From: Isoetes taiwanensis
Taxonomy: Eukaryota > Streptophyta > Lycopodiopsida > Isoetales > Isoetaceae
Length of the DNA stretch: 64,000 nt
Direction: 5' to 3'
Assembly (NCBI GenBank): GCA_021234155.1
Contig: JAJEKV010000338.1
Location: 62,001-126,000, forward strand
In this document: positions 1-12,600 of the stretch, piece after piece
How positions within the stretch are numbered: position 1 is the stretch's first letter
Layout of the letters: each line of letters starts with the position of its first letter
Notes under the pieces: model-generated
What the model saw: the letters and a program-made list of their open reading frames with translations, nothing else
The model's database searches: none
What the model was told of the DNA's origin: nothing
Translations under genes and position numbers: made by a program

Positions 1-1031
1 ATCCTAATTAATGTGGTTCCTCTGATTTGCAGTTTATGCCATTAACATATCTTTCTATCCATCAGGACTGTAAGTTATAAACTAAGGGTTCTTCTCCTCC
101 AGACACGTATTTAAACCATTAGTGACTCTATAGCTTTAAAATAAAACGTGGTACGACCCTTTATTACAGTAATACTGTAAGCAAAGTTCATTGCAAAAGC
201 TTCAAAGATAAGAACTGGAATAACTGTTTGAGCAACATTAGAGCTGGTAGACCTAGCTTGATTGTTTTGGCTCCCTGCTAACTTGTCAATATATAGTTCT
301 GACGTTATCAAGCTAGTTAGTCCGTTATGACTACGGTTTAAAAACTAGAATATTATCCTTAATAGATGCTTAGTTCAATAATTCCTTCATATTTAATTAA
401 CACTCAATCGCACTTTAAAGAAGCAATTTAGCCCTAAAGCTAAGAAAACCAAGACGCAACACTTCACTTCAAGATTAATTAACTTTCAGATAAATTTCTG
501 TGCAGAGGTTTCCTCTTAAAGAAGTTGGGTAGGCCAAGTATTAATAACCGAAAACTCAAACCTTATTATCAACCCTCCAAAGCATCAAATAATTCTTAAC
601 AAAAAAACCTTCTTTTAAACAACAACGACGTTTAGGGCTTTGAATTTTCCAAAAGGGATTTTTTATTTTTTATTTTTTTTTTCCACCGAACACTAAATTT
701 CAGGGCAGAAGAAATACAGCCTCAAAGCGGCTCCTATGCTTCAGAGACAGACCGAATTCTAGCTTAAAAGTTTGCAAAATCGATTAGGACTTGGCTTCGG
801 TTAGATCCACAAGTGTCTAGGAAGCAGTTTGCGGCCTGCTTTTTTTCAAAAGCCAAAGAGGTGAAAGCTTATTCTAGTTTCTGCCTTCTATAGGCCTACC
901 ATCTTAAGAAGAGCTGAACCTCATTTAGTAGCTAAGTTTGTCAATCCGACCAGGGACAGTTCCAAACATTCTATTCAAGCTGGTCTATCCAAGTTAAAAG
1001 ATACCCACAAGCTCCATGTGAAAGAAACGCA
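1..1031 (-). mobile_element. Internal region of LTR retrotransposon, non-coding remnant
   Basis: This lies inside the minus-strand LTR element whose LTR is at about 1046-1627, and the element runs off the left edge of the window. On the minus strand the stretch would hold leader and gag. I see only short open frames, none with a recognisable gag or protease motif. The DNA is AT-rich with T and A runs near 660-690. It is assigned to the element from position alone. Confidence 0.45.
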
Positions 1032-1043
1032 GCTCTGATACCA
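1032..1043 (-). other. Primer-binding site (initiator tRNA-Met)
   Basis: The plus strand reads gctctgatacca, which is the reverse complement of TGGTATCAGAGC. That 12-mer is the classic plant retrotransposon primer-binding site complementary to the 3' end of initiator tRNA-Met. It sits 2 bases from a TG/CA-bounded candidate LTR, as expected for a minus-strand element. Confidence 0.8.
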
Positions 1044-1045
1044 CT

Positions 1046-1627
1046 TGATACAAAACATGAGTTAGCCAGAAATCAGAAGTTAAACATGAAACCTTAACCA
1101 TCCTAAATACCAGACCTTTAGCCCAAAGCTCACCACCCAACCGGGTCCAGGCTCAGCAAGAAATCGTTATCTTGCCTTCCCAATCACATCCAAGTGTTCA
1201 ACTTCAAAGAACAGGTTCATCTAATCAAGACCACAAGTAATACAGAAGGACTCAGCTCCAGCATTCAATCGAAAACTCCGTATATGAAATATGAGAAACA
1301 GCTACTTTTATAGACATAGATCGAACTAATTCCGGAAAGGCCTTTTTTCCAATCCAAGAATATCTGCAAAAGGTAGTCAAAGTTTCGGCTAAAAATATCA
1401 AAAGGTTTCCCCTTTAAAATTTAAGCCGATCGCCCTTTATCCCCAATTAGGAGGTATTATCGATCTTGGCCTCATTTAGCAGACAAAGGTCCATGAACGT
1501 TATCAACCATTGTTAAAAAGTTTTTAATTCAATAACCATTGATTCTTTGTTTAAACATTTTATTGTCCCATGACCCTTAACATCATAATTCAAGACCATA
1601 TTTTAAGCCCTAATTAATCTTGACACA
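1046..1627 (-). mobile_element. Candidate 5' LTR of a minus-strand retrotransposon
   Basis: On the minus strand this interval starts TGTGTCAA and ends TGTATCA, so it is bounded by TG...CA with short inverted ends. It abuts the primer-binding site. A TATA-like TCTATAAAAG lies near 1305-1315 on the minus strand and would be the U3 promoter. Length is about 582 bp. The outer boundary is less certain than the inner one because no second LTR is in the window. Whether it is Copia or Gypsy cannot be told, as no pol is visible. Confidence 0.6.
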
Positions 1628-4157
1628 CTAATTTCTAATATTTAACTCCGGATGCGTGGACCTGAACCGCTCCCCCGAGCACCACCATATCAGTTACAGA
1701 CGAAAATGGCATGAGAAAATGACCGAGAAAACATGGGACAGAGCAAATAGAATGCGTTAATTGGGAGGAATCAACCATGTGTATGGCTGTGCCTTTGTCG
1801 CCATTGCCATAGCTGGCCTTCGACGTCTGCCCGGGTCGAATATCTTGGACGGGATGAAGCTCTATGGAAGCACCTTTGCCTCCGACAGTGGGATTCATAG
1901 CATACAGCCGGATTCATGGCCAGTAGCCCGGCAACCAATAGTCGACTACCTTACTGCTGTCCTACTCCCAAGCCGACTCGACTTACAAAAAAGCCGGATA
2001 GCTTTGGCTATGGGGGCCCTTGAAGCTATGCCTATGGCTATGGCTGGGGACCATAGATGCTTCTAGCTCCAAGAAATGGCAAAGCTTCATTGGCAAAGCC
2101 AGAGTCCTGAAGGGGGTTCGGGCCGATAGTTTACTGGCAACAGCCAGTTTGGAGCAGTCACTGGCATATCCTAAGCATATGCCGACATATACTTGGATAT
2201 GCCATAAACCCACATAAACAAGGGTTTGACCCCCTAGGGGCAACCCAAAAAAAAGGGATGTAGACAAATTAGATGCAATTCAAGGCCTAACACAAAAGTT
2301 CCATGACAACATCGCCTAGAGCACATTTAATTCATGACAATTTTACTGTAGGAAAAATTCATGACAATTTTAATGTAGGAAAAATGGTGCTCCTACCAAA
2401 ATAAGCTGGAATATGCTAAAGTCTACTCCATGAAACACAATTGGCTTGAAGTCATGTTTCCTATTATTCTTTTCGCTGCATCCAGCCATACAAGAGATGA
2501 TGAATGCAACACTTATCCACTTTGTATCTCCCCTTCCTTTCTGATACCACTTTTGGTTAGCATCTTTTAATGAAGTGCTTGTTTGCCCACAAGGTTCTGC
2601 AACCTGTTCAGCAAGTCATGAGAAAGATATGCAAGTAAGATAGTTGGATAGCGAGCACACATCATCATGCACTTCTTATACAATTCAGACTTTATTTCAT
2701 ACTCCATGCAAGATTATAATTTCATACTCCATGCAAGATTATAAAGTAGTGGTGATCTAAAATATTAGGTAGGGATAGAAGCATATGATCAGGATTCAAA
2801 AGCAAAATGATTCCAGTGAAAAACATGGCATATTAAGGAAAACAACATAAAGATTGGAAAGACCAGGGGATGCATACTCTTGCTAACTCGACTTCAAAAT
2901 ATTGAAGCACCTATATTCCCTACTGATTTGCTGAGAATAAGGAACTATAGCATGCCAACATTTTGTTGTATTAGAACGGCATGCAACACTGAAGGCTGTA
3001 TGATGAGAGTCTGTAAAATTAAATAATCTAATGTAGCACTATGTCACTTCAATATACAAGATTTCCAAAAAAAGGCACAGGACAGTAAGGCCTTGCATAA
3101 AGAATCATAGATTTCATGGAAAATAACTTATTAAACATAATTTGGATTCATGACTTGACTTAACGACATAATATGAATAAAGCACCCATTCATATGAACA
3201 ATGGAAAAAAGATGTGGCTTAATACAGATCAGACTATTAATAAAAAGACTGAATGTATAGACTGAATTGGATACGTGCAGCAACTCTGGTTTATGGAGAA
3301 TGCACCAAAGCAATTAGATGCCATTATAAGCATTAGCGATTTATTGGTCAAAGGATCTTGGCAGAGAACAAAGCTTGCATATTCCTATAAGTCTAGGGTC
3401 ATGTAAATGCTGCATTCTATCTACCAGACCACTAAACTAGCCAGGCATTGAATGCAAGAATAGTCTGATTTATGAACAGAACTATATCAACTGGGATGGA
3501 GACAACAAACTAGAAATCCTGCACATTTATGTGCCCACAATTGAGTAAACACTAAGCAGATACTCACATTTTTTCTCGTAGCTCGGGGCTATCCTTAGTT
3601 GTTCCCACCAGGAGGTATCCTTAGTTGTTCCCACCAGCTGATTATAAGGCGCTTAAAGAAGCGGCGGAGGTGTTAATTTGGAAAACGCATGCAGCAAGAG
3701 CCTGACTAGCAGATCGCCTTTTATAGGTATAAAACGATCGGAAGGAGGAGCCCTAGGAGCCAAACTCCGGCAGAGAATTACTTGGGTTTTCTAATTTCCC
3801 CGGCCATAGGATTCGAAATTAGAGAATCAAACGGCTCAAAATGATTTCAGGTGACGTGGCAGGACACGTGGCATAGCTAGAATTGCAGCAAAGTGTGCAC
3901 CGAGGGGTAGGCAACTCTGCTAAAAAATTGGTTTAATATTCATCCGTAGATAAGAAAATATTTCTGGCATTATCACTGTTAAGCCGCAATATTTGGCGTT
4001 AAAACAAAATAAGCGTCCGGAGAAGATGATGTCGTTAGGATTGACCATTTTAGAATGAACGATGTGATAAACACAAAGGAAATCACATTATGAACTTATG
4101 AACCATCATCATTTGCATGGAACAAAAGAAAGAATGAATTAGTTCAAAAGAAAAACA
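1628..4157. other. Non-genic AT-rich stretch with small tandem duplications
   Basis: No supported gene. Short direct duplications are visible: a 26-base unit around 2333-2385 (attcatgacaatttta), one around 2693-2745 (catactccatgcaagatta), and one around 3590-3637 (tatccttagttgttcccacc). The open frames here are short and carry no recognisable motif. A pair of ACGT-core elements is listed separately. Confidence 0.5.
3852..3872. promoter_or_regulatory. Two adjacent ACGT-core (G-box/ABRE-like) elements
   Basis: TGACGTGGC (3852-3860) and CACGTGGC (3865-3872) lie 4 bases apart. Plant bZIP and bHLH factors bind this type of site. No well-supported gene starts next to it. On the minus strand a short ATG frame (MAGEIRKPK, about 3780-3810) ends near a possible GTAATT donor, so this could be the promoter of a minus-strand gene whose other exons I cannot find. 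The sites are read directly; function is inferred. Confidence 0.35.
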
Positions 4158-4231
4158 TGGCCTATGCAAGTTTCAAACCTGCGGCCTTCGCGTTATTAGC
4201 ACGATGCTCTAACCAACTGAGCTAATCACAC
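4158..4231 (-). tRNA. tRNA-Ile(AAU)-like sequence, probably a pseudogene
   Basis: The minus strand reads TAGCTCAGTTGGTTAGAGC (D arm), then TCGTG CTAATAA CGCGA, an anticodon stem-loop with anticodon AAU. It continues with a T arm containing GGTTTGAAAC and ends ATAGGCCA. This matches plant tRNA-Ile closely through the D, anticodon and T arms. The 5' acceptor strand (GTGTGAT) does not pair with the 3' strand (ATAGGCC): only about 3 of 7 positions are Watson-Crick pairs, plus one G-T. Box B also has C-to-T. It is therefore probably a decayed tRNA gene or a tRNA-derived SINE head. Confidence 0.72.
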
Positions 4232-6406
4232 ACCTATTGTAAAACACCAACACCTATTATAGATGGGTGTGTAATATAGGATAGGCTAATGATGTCAAAA
4301 TTTTTGATTTAAATCTTATAGTAGGTCTAAAAACCGCCCGCACCATAGGGAAAGAGCGTGAAGGTGGTGGTGACGATGGAGGCCCCTGCTGCTGCTGAAA
4401 TTCTAGCCACAGTAGGCACGGCCACATGATGCTTTCTTTTTGTACCCCGTCCACATGAATGCCGCAGTGAAAAAATCGTCTAAAGAATCGAATTTCAAGG
4501 TTAGAATTTGCATGATTATCTATCATTAACGGCTATGGAGCTTTAAGATTTAGAGATTTAGACGTGGAGATTTAGAGATTTAGGCTAACAGCAAAATTTA
4601 AGTTACTAGGTTCATGACTCTGCAAGAAGGCCCCTTATAAAATACTACGCCCTGTCTCACCTGCAATTCAGAGCATGTTTTCTTTATTTACTGGGTCTTA
4701 AGTTGTCTGCTTGTGCTAACCTATGATCACATGCATCTTAACATTTTTTGTTCCAACAGGACCATCCCTCTCTCATAATTAAGCATGCCATGGAGTAATA
4801 TGCAGAAGTTAACATGGTTGCATGAATTCAAGATGGCAAAACTTGGATGTGAGAAATAAAGATGCTGCCTGAGGCAATTAAATTGAGGATGTATGCCACA
4901 TTGTGGCATACAGGTTCTATTTCCAACATATCCCGTAGAAGCATGCTTTTGCATTAAAATTAATTAGCCCTGGGAATCTCCTCAAGCAGATAATGACAAA
5001 CCTCATTTCACTCACTGCAGATAATTTATCAGGGTGCTTTGCAGTCCACCACTTATTAAATTCTTTCTTTAAAAAACAACGTTCTTCTAGAAATGGGATA
5101 TGCAATCCCTTCTACAAATAATATGAAGTATTAAAGGGGATATGCAATCTCTTTTACAAATAACATTCATTATCTAGGAAATCAAACATCAAAATGCATG
5201 CCTGACTGTAATCTTCCTTATGCCTTGGCTGATAGTTATATTTTCATAGTCTGGAATACAGGCACTTAATGTTGCTCCCAGTCCAGCAAGCTTTCAATTT
5301 CTACAACGTGAATAGCTGTTACACCCTTACAGCTTTAAGATTAACAGATTTGAAAGAGGATGCACATTCGTAGTAAAATTAAACTTGGCAAAGACATGTC
5401 TGTTATCAATGCATTAATTAGGATGGATATTATTAAATTGTTGTTGCCTAATAGAGGCGGAGGAAGTCCTTAGCCAGATATCTTTGGTCCTACAACTCTC
5501 TCATTGTGTACGTTGAAAATGGGTGTGGTCATAAAGCATTGCTTTGTTACCACAAATGCAAGATGAGTGCTTATTGCCAAGTGCCCTCACATTTGTTTGC
5601 ATCTTAAAAGCTTGTAATAGATTTGCATATATAGCTAGAGATCAAGGAGTTCATACAGATATTCATTCTGCAAGATCGAAGTGTTCATACAGATATTCAT
5701 TTTGCAATGAAATTTGATAGATATACCTTGCATATGATATGAAGAAGATGAAGATGTGAGCCTGCATATGATATGAAGAAGATGAAGATGCCTATTGGTA
5801 TACCAGAAACACGATTAAGAGCAGATTATGAAGGCTCATATATGCTACCAGATGTTTCAATCGGGGCCATGCTACTGGTAAGTTCTGCTACTGATATAAA
5901 TACTAACCTAGCTGAAAGCAGTTACTGACAAGTACTTGTACAAAAACGTTAAGAGTAGACTGGATAAACGTGGATTTGAACCACATACTAGACAGGCCAT
6001 TTACTTTAGTATAATAACACAAATATGTCACACCATTTACATTGCTGGAGCAGATAAGAGCATACCTCTGAATATCCCCACTCCAGTGCATGCTCATAAG
6101 TCTGAAACCTCTATTTGCATTTGAAGAGAATAAAAGTTAGCAAATGTAACTCAAGAATGTTTCTTTGATGGATAAAAGTAAAAACTTACCTATGAGAATC
6201 CGAAATCTTGGCCCTGGTGCTCCAACGCATGCTCAAAACCCTGCCCAGAACCCTGCATTATTTGTGCATTTGACATAAGTAGATTTTGCAACCAGAAGAG
6301 AAAATTTCAAAGAAACTAACTTGTTCTTCAGTGGTAACAGGTGGGCCGACTTGTCTGAATGGAGAAAGAGACAATCTCTTCATGCCGCTCCGTTCAAAAC
6401 TCTCTC
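4232..6406. other. Non-genic stretch with local duplications
   Basis: No supported gene. Local tandem duplications occur at about 5095-5165 (ggatatgcaatc...tacaaata, two copies), 5648-5705 (gttcatacagatattcatt, two copies) and 5728-5790 (catatgatatgaagaagatg, two copies). Missing 5' exons of the dynein gene could lie here, but I could not identify any by sequence. Confidence 0.45.
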
Positions 6407-6526
6407 CGTTCTCCAAATTTCGTAGCTACTCTTAACAGGTTGGTAACCAAATGGTTAACAAAAATACGTTCTCCAAATTTCTTAGCTACTCTTAACAGGT
6501 TGGTAACAAAATGGTTAACAAAAATA
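6407..6526 (+). repeat. 60-bp tandem duplication just upstream of the dynein gene
   Basis: Two 60-base units (6407-6466 and 6467-6526) differ at only two positions. Because 60 is a multiple of three, they give an in-frame 20-residue peptide repeat in one frame. That frame does not connect to the dynein gene, so I treat this as 5' leader or promoter DNA rather than coding sequence. Confidence 0.8.
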
Positions 6527-6641
6527 GTTAAGAGTTGGAGGCCCCATCCTCTCATGCATAAAAATAATATACGAAGACTCTACAGAGGGGGGATCGAAAA
6601 AGTTACATCTGGCCGTGCCTAGTGATCCGACCAAAGGAGAG

Positions 6642-9600
6642 ATGAATCAGATCGACGAAACTCCAGTTGTTGACACCTTGAAGGAGCCAAAGTCGCGGGT
6701 ATGGGTCTCGCAGGGAAGTGACCGGGATATGGAAGACGAACAAATCAAATTAAAACGTGATATAGTAAGTCTTTTTCTATCGGTTGCAAGTCATGTTAAC
6801 TCTTTAACATGTGTTCCTGAATTCAATCTCTCTTACTTACAATGGTATACCTTGTTACTTGCTCATTTGTTAGTCTATTTATTTGGCTTGTTGGCTATTA
6901 GATTGCTGTAAGAGCAACAAGGAAAAGGAAGGAATTTGGGTTGCAGTGTACCTTCAGTGATAGAAATGCAATGGTAACTCTTTACTTCTTTTGGGATCAC
7001 ATATGTACTCAGCTCAAGGTTTATATTTATTTATAATTGGATTCTGCAGGAAACTTTTAATAGTGGCCAAATGGAATGCCGGTCTTTTAAAGATCCTTCT
7101 TATGATAAATTTGTGATGGAGCAAGATGTGGCAATACAAGCAATTCCTGCACAAAAAGACTCTGGGTGCCAGACAATTCAGTGAGAAATCTACCACCCTT
7201 GGCATTTGTATCATATGCAGTTAATGTCATAAAAAATTTCTTTACTAGGAGAAGCATCTGGCATTTGACTATGGAAAGAGTGTTTGAAGTACAATGATCC
7301 TTGTTCATGTCATATGCAGAGAGATCCCCAGGAATAGCTGTATACAGTACAAACCTCTTGATATTGAGGAAGATGCAAAGGAAAAGTTGCTTCAAAGTGA
7401 AGAAATGTGCTCCTTTTTGAAGTCGGCAAAGCCAAAGTAGGCATCCTATTGACTTTAAGTTTACGGCTTGTAGAACAATCAACAGGAATGAAGGCCAAAG
7501 CATTTTTTATCCAACTCTCTGATTCCTGGACTTCAATAGGTACACTGATGCATTGCAACAAAATGAAATAATGGATTTGTTTCAAGATGACTTTGCAAAC
7601 TTAGGAGACAATGAAGAACATATTGGGCAGAAGTCAATCAGCGTAATTACAGTAAGTTCAATGACTGTCAAATGCATGACACGTATAGGACTCCTATTGA
7701 AAACAGAAAATGCAAAAGCCATACCTTTGTTAGAGTTAGAGGCAAAGGTGATGTTCAGCAGCATCAGCACATTTCATGCCAAGTAGAATGGAAACTGATC
7801 CTTAGCTATAGTATGGGGGCTTCTAAGATACACAGGAATATTGCCATTGTTTTGATGACTTGAATGGGAATGTTGGAACAAATTATAGCAAGCTCCAAGA
7901 GATTCATGGGACTTGTAGATGGCATGCCAAAATTTTGAACTGCATTCATTATGGCCCCATGGATCTTGACATAACAACGTGGATACATGCATGATGAGGG
8001 TTGAATAGCATTTGAAAATACAGTCCTTTAGGATTAAAGATGGCTATTCTTTTTGGTTTTATGCAGGAGTATCAGTCATTTTCAGACTTGGTATACAGCA
8101 AAGGCAAGATGATATCCGCAATTGACTGGATGCCTGAGAAAAAGGGTATTGTAGCCGCAGCATGTTCTGAATCTAAGTCTTATGATGAAAGATTGCAGAC
8201 TTCTGGAAGGCCCAGCAGCTTCAATGTTTTAATATGGAGTTTTGCTGACCCCATTCATCCACAGGTAGCCAAACTGTTCAGACATTTCTACCACTTGTCA
8301 GTCATTATTTGACGATGTTGTGCAAGCTTTTTGCCTTTCAAAGTAAATCAAAATTTAACAAACAAGCAAGGGAGAAGAACGGGGGGTTTGAAACTTGATA
8401 GGTTTGTAGGTTGCATCTCTTTTATAATAATAAATTGAGATCATATTTTACCGCGAAGGGAGAAGATGAAAGCAGGCTATTATAAGGATCATTGATCCAT
8501 CAGAGATAAGTTTATTATAGTCGTAAGAATCTTTGTTATTTACATTGCATGGCTAAAACCACCAACAGGCAATCCTTGAAAGAACGCTCAGATTGCATGA
8601 ATACATGAAAACTTGTCTGTGCATCTTACATAGCCCATGAAATCAATGCAATGTGTGAGAAACATGTGCGTTCAAGAAGTCTTTCCTAGTGATGTTGAGC
8701 ACAATAGAATTTTTGGTTATATCCTTGCTTCATTTGTACAGTGTTGCATTAATCTAGATTTACCGCTAATGAGGAAAAGACAAAAGGAGGCTATAAAGAT
8801 CATTCTTAAGAATCTTTATTATCTAGATTGCATAGCTTAAGCCACCTCCATTGCAGAATGCTGAGATTGCATGAATGCATGAAAGCTTGCATCTGTGGAA
8901 GGATAATCCCTGCATCTTTCAAAAAAAGGTTACTGGACACAATTGTCGTGGAGATCCTTGCTCCATCTCTATCTAGTCCTTTACATTGTTGCATTAATCA
9001 AGATTTAAACGTTGGACTTTGGAGATGTGGTTTTTGTTGATATGCTTCAATGCGATATATGGACAATTATTTACCTTAGCCGCCCGAGTGTTTTTTCAAT
9101 ATTGGAGTCTTCTTTAGCTTCTTCCTTTTAAGCATGCCATGGCAGTGTAATTTCTCATAGGTCCTATATGGAACAATTGCTTGGTGACTTATGAGAGCAT
9201 TTTCTTTGTGAGTATATTTTCAATTTAGGTTTTTTTCTTCCTAACAATCAATCTCATGATTGTATTTGAGTTTGCAGATTATTCTTGAGAGCGCTTTTGA
9301 TGTCTTTAGCTTGCGTTTCAATCCATCAAATCCTTCATTCATAGCTGGAGGTTGCTACAGTGGGCAGGTTTGTGTGCCTTCCATCTTATCATATTGGGAT
9401 TGCCTCCCTTTTACCATTTGTGATAATGACTAGAGACAAGGCTTGCAGCCTTACTCCAGATGGACTTGCAGAAGTTGCTGAGACAATACAAACGTTAGTG
9501 AAATTAGGTGCAGCTTGGGACTAATTGGGATGTGCAATGCAAGTCCCATGAGCACGCTGTTTTTCTGGTTGGATTCTATATTATGCCTGCGGACACTTCG

Positions 9601-12600
9601 TCGAGTTCAAACATTGCAAAATTCTGGTGATTGCGATATTTACTTAACAGACGAGATTGTCATCTGGTTTGACAATATTATTAGGTCATAGTGGACTGAG
9701 CATTCTTAAGTCTTAATGGTTGCGCCATTGGATGACTACATTTTTTGTTAGAATTTCTATTCTTGTTCTACCAGAAGGCCACCATACTTGGGTCTCTATG
9801 GGATAAAATAGCAGGCGGGGATATACAGGTCCTAATACTGAGATTAAACACTTTCTCCTTAATGGGCTCACTACCCAAGCCCTTAACATCCTGTCCCAGT
9901 GTCCCAGTGCATGTGCAAACTGTGTCCATTATTATCGTCTCAACCCCCCATACAGCCCTTCTGGTGGCTTGCAGCCACCAAGTGATACTTTGGCCGTGAT
10001 ACCATGTTACAAACAGAGGTTGGGCCAGTTGAGTATCAAACCTTTCCTACTTGAAACCAGGTGCTCTACCACTGAACTGAACCGACTCCTCGCCGAAGAG
10101 GGTCTTCATACAGAATCTTGTCAATTATGGTGCATTGCAACAATGACAGCAAAGAGAAAACATTTCTTATATGTCCTTGTTTGTCGCCACGTGTACCTAT
10201 GATTTCAATTTATATATTTATGAAATATGGATTATCAATCTTTGCTTGCTTGTTGCTATGCGATTCTTTAAGCAGTGTAATAAGGCACCTAGTGTAATAA
10301 GGCACCTGTACATACATTACGGATTAATCTTGAATGTAGATTTTAAGACTTAATAATTGATAATGTTGAGACTTTATGTTCAACAGGTAATTTTATGGGA
10401 TATAACTGTTGCTCTTGAAAGCATGGAGAGGAAACAGAAAGAAGAAGATAAGGACAAACACAAAAAAAAGAAAGCACCAACCTTATCATGTGTTCTTCTC
10501 AGTTCTGCCGCAACATCGCATAATGCTTTGGTGTCAGATTTGCACTGGCTTCCAGATGACCTCCAGGTGTGATTGAGCATACTATCAATATTTAGTTGAA
10601 GGACAGGCATTATTCCTAGGTTCATTATTAGTTGACACTCATTAATGCATATGATGATATAATAAATAAGTGCTCAAATTTTATTAGTTTTCTTTGATTT
10701 GTACTAATGTTATATATTGTTCAGATAGGCCAAAATGGGAAATTTGAGAAAGGACATAGTCAGAAAAGGAATATCCTTATCTCTGTTGCAGCCGATGGCA
10801 ATGTAAGTAGGGCTATTCGTACTGTAATTTATAGGTATCGTTGTCCTGTCGCGACCATGAGGATTGTGTAAATTTTGTCATATTTAAACAGATTGTCATT
10901 ATTGAGAGTAGAAAAAACCAAAGGGAGGGAGCGGGAATGTGTTTTGGGATGGGAAGCGACCCTTGCGTGGGGAGGGAGCAAGAAGAAGGGAGGATTTATT
11001 AACATCTATGGAATACCATGTCGTTTATGAGCTGGAAATAAAGAAAGATCTATGAGCATCTATGAATACCCATACAGTCTATGAGCCCAAAAGCATAACA
11101 AAATTTTGGGCCTTTTAGGATGGCCTACTCTCCAAGACACTTAAATAGTCTAGCGGTGAAAACAGCTGTCCAGATTTCACTGCAAATTTCCTAGGAAGAT
11201 GTTCCATTTGCCATCGTATCTGCTCCAAGAATGCCCTGATATTGGGGAACTGTCCTTCATTACATTCTGATCATTGAGGATGCTCGTTTTCATGAACAAA
11301 TAAAGCTACACATTTTTTATCATAAAACTTCGTGGAAAAGAAATTGTAGCAGTTCACACAGTTGACCATGTATGCTTTAATTCTGACCATGTATGCCTTA
11401 ATTCTTAATTCTGTTAGGACCAGATGGTTGGATATGGAACCTTAAAAGACATTATGATGAACAACGTTTTCTATGAGAACCTGGATTGAACAGGCATCTT
11501 TCGGAATAGTACATTAATATATTTTAGTCGTTACAGCTTTCTTTGTCATGTTATCCTTCTTTCACTTTAAAGTGCTGCAGTTGTTTTAGATATGCCATTT
11601 ATATTTGCAGTCAGTCATGCTAATTAAGATATTAAAGAGTGAAAGTTTTGATTGTTACGAAATTTGTAGGTAACGTTTTGGGACATAACCATCAAAAAAC
11701 AAGATCCTAACCCAGAGGATGATCGGAAATGTGCTGCTGCTGTTTTTGAAAAGTACAGATGGAATCCAATCATTCAGATATCTCCTACATCTAACGACCC
11801 CTCCAAATATATTGGGATTTTGAAGATGACGTTTTCAAATGATACAAAATTTTTCTTCAGTACGGAGGTAACGAACTGTGCTCAGTTCTAGCTGATAATT
11901 CTCTCAGTGCTCCTTTCTCTGTTGAGCTAGGACATAACCAAACATTAAATAAGTAGTGTAGCCATAGGGTATTAAATTATACCTCATAGGGTATTAAATT
12001 ATACCTCACAGTTGGCCAATTGCTGGATGGCCGAGGTTAGAGCAGGTTAGACCTTTATGACTTGGCAGAAACACATGGTAATCTTACAGCATTAAGATAG
12101 GGGCACCAAGAAATTGGAAAAATGGTTTTTATTCAGAGCTTTGAGTTGTCGTAATGACAGAGAAATCCAAAATTGGGGTTTCAGTGTTTACATTTTTAAA
12201 CTTATCTTTTGTGACAAACAACCAATTATATTTGTTCAGTTTGGAGAAGTTGCAAGAGCAAATCTCAGCTCACCAAACAACAATTGTTTGATAGAGAATA
12301 TTATGGAAGCACATTTTGGACAAGTACGATCATTGCAACGGTCACCATTTTTTGAAGATATTCTACTTTCTGTTGATATCTGGACGTTTGCTTTATGGAG
12401 AGAAGGATTTAAGGTACCTTTTTCCCATTTCTCTGTTGCTTATGTTTTCTCCCATGATGACGAGCAGGTTTTCTTCTCATATTATTTTCTTTTTATGTGC
12501 AGAAACCAATATTTATTTCAAGGTCAGCTGAAGGTTACTTAACCACTGGCTGCTGGAGCCCATCTCGGCCTGGAGTTTTGTACATTGGGAGAATAGATGG

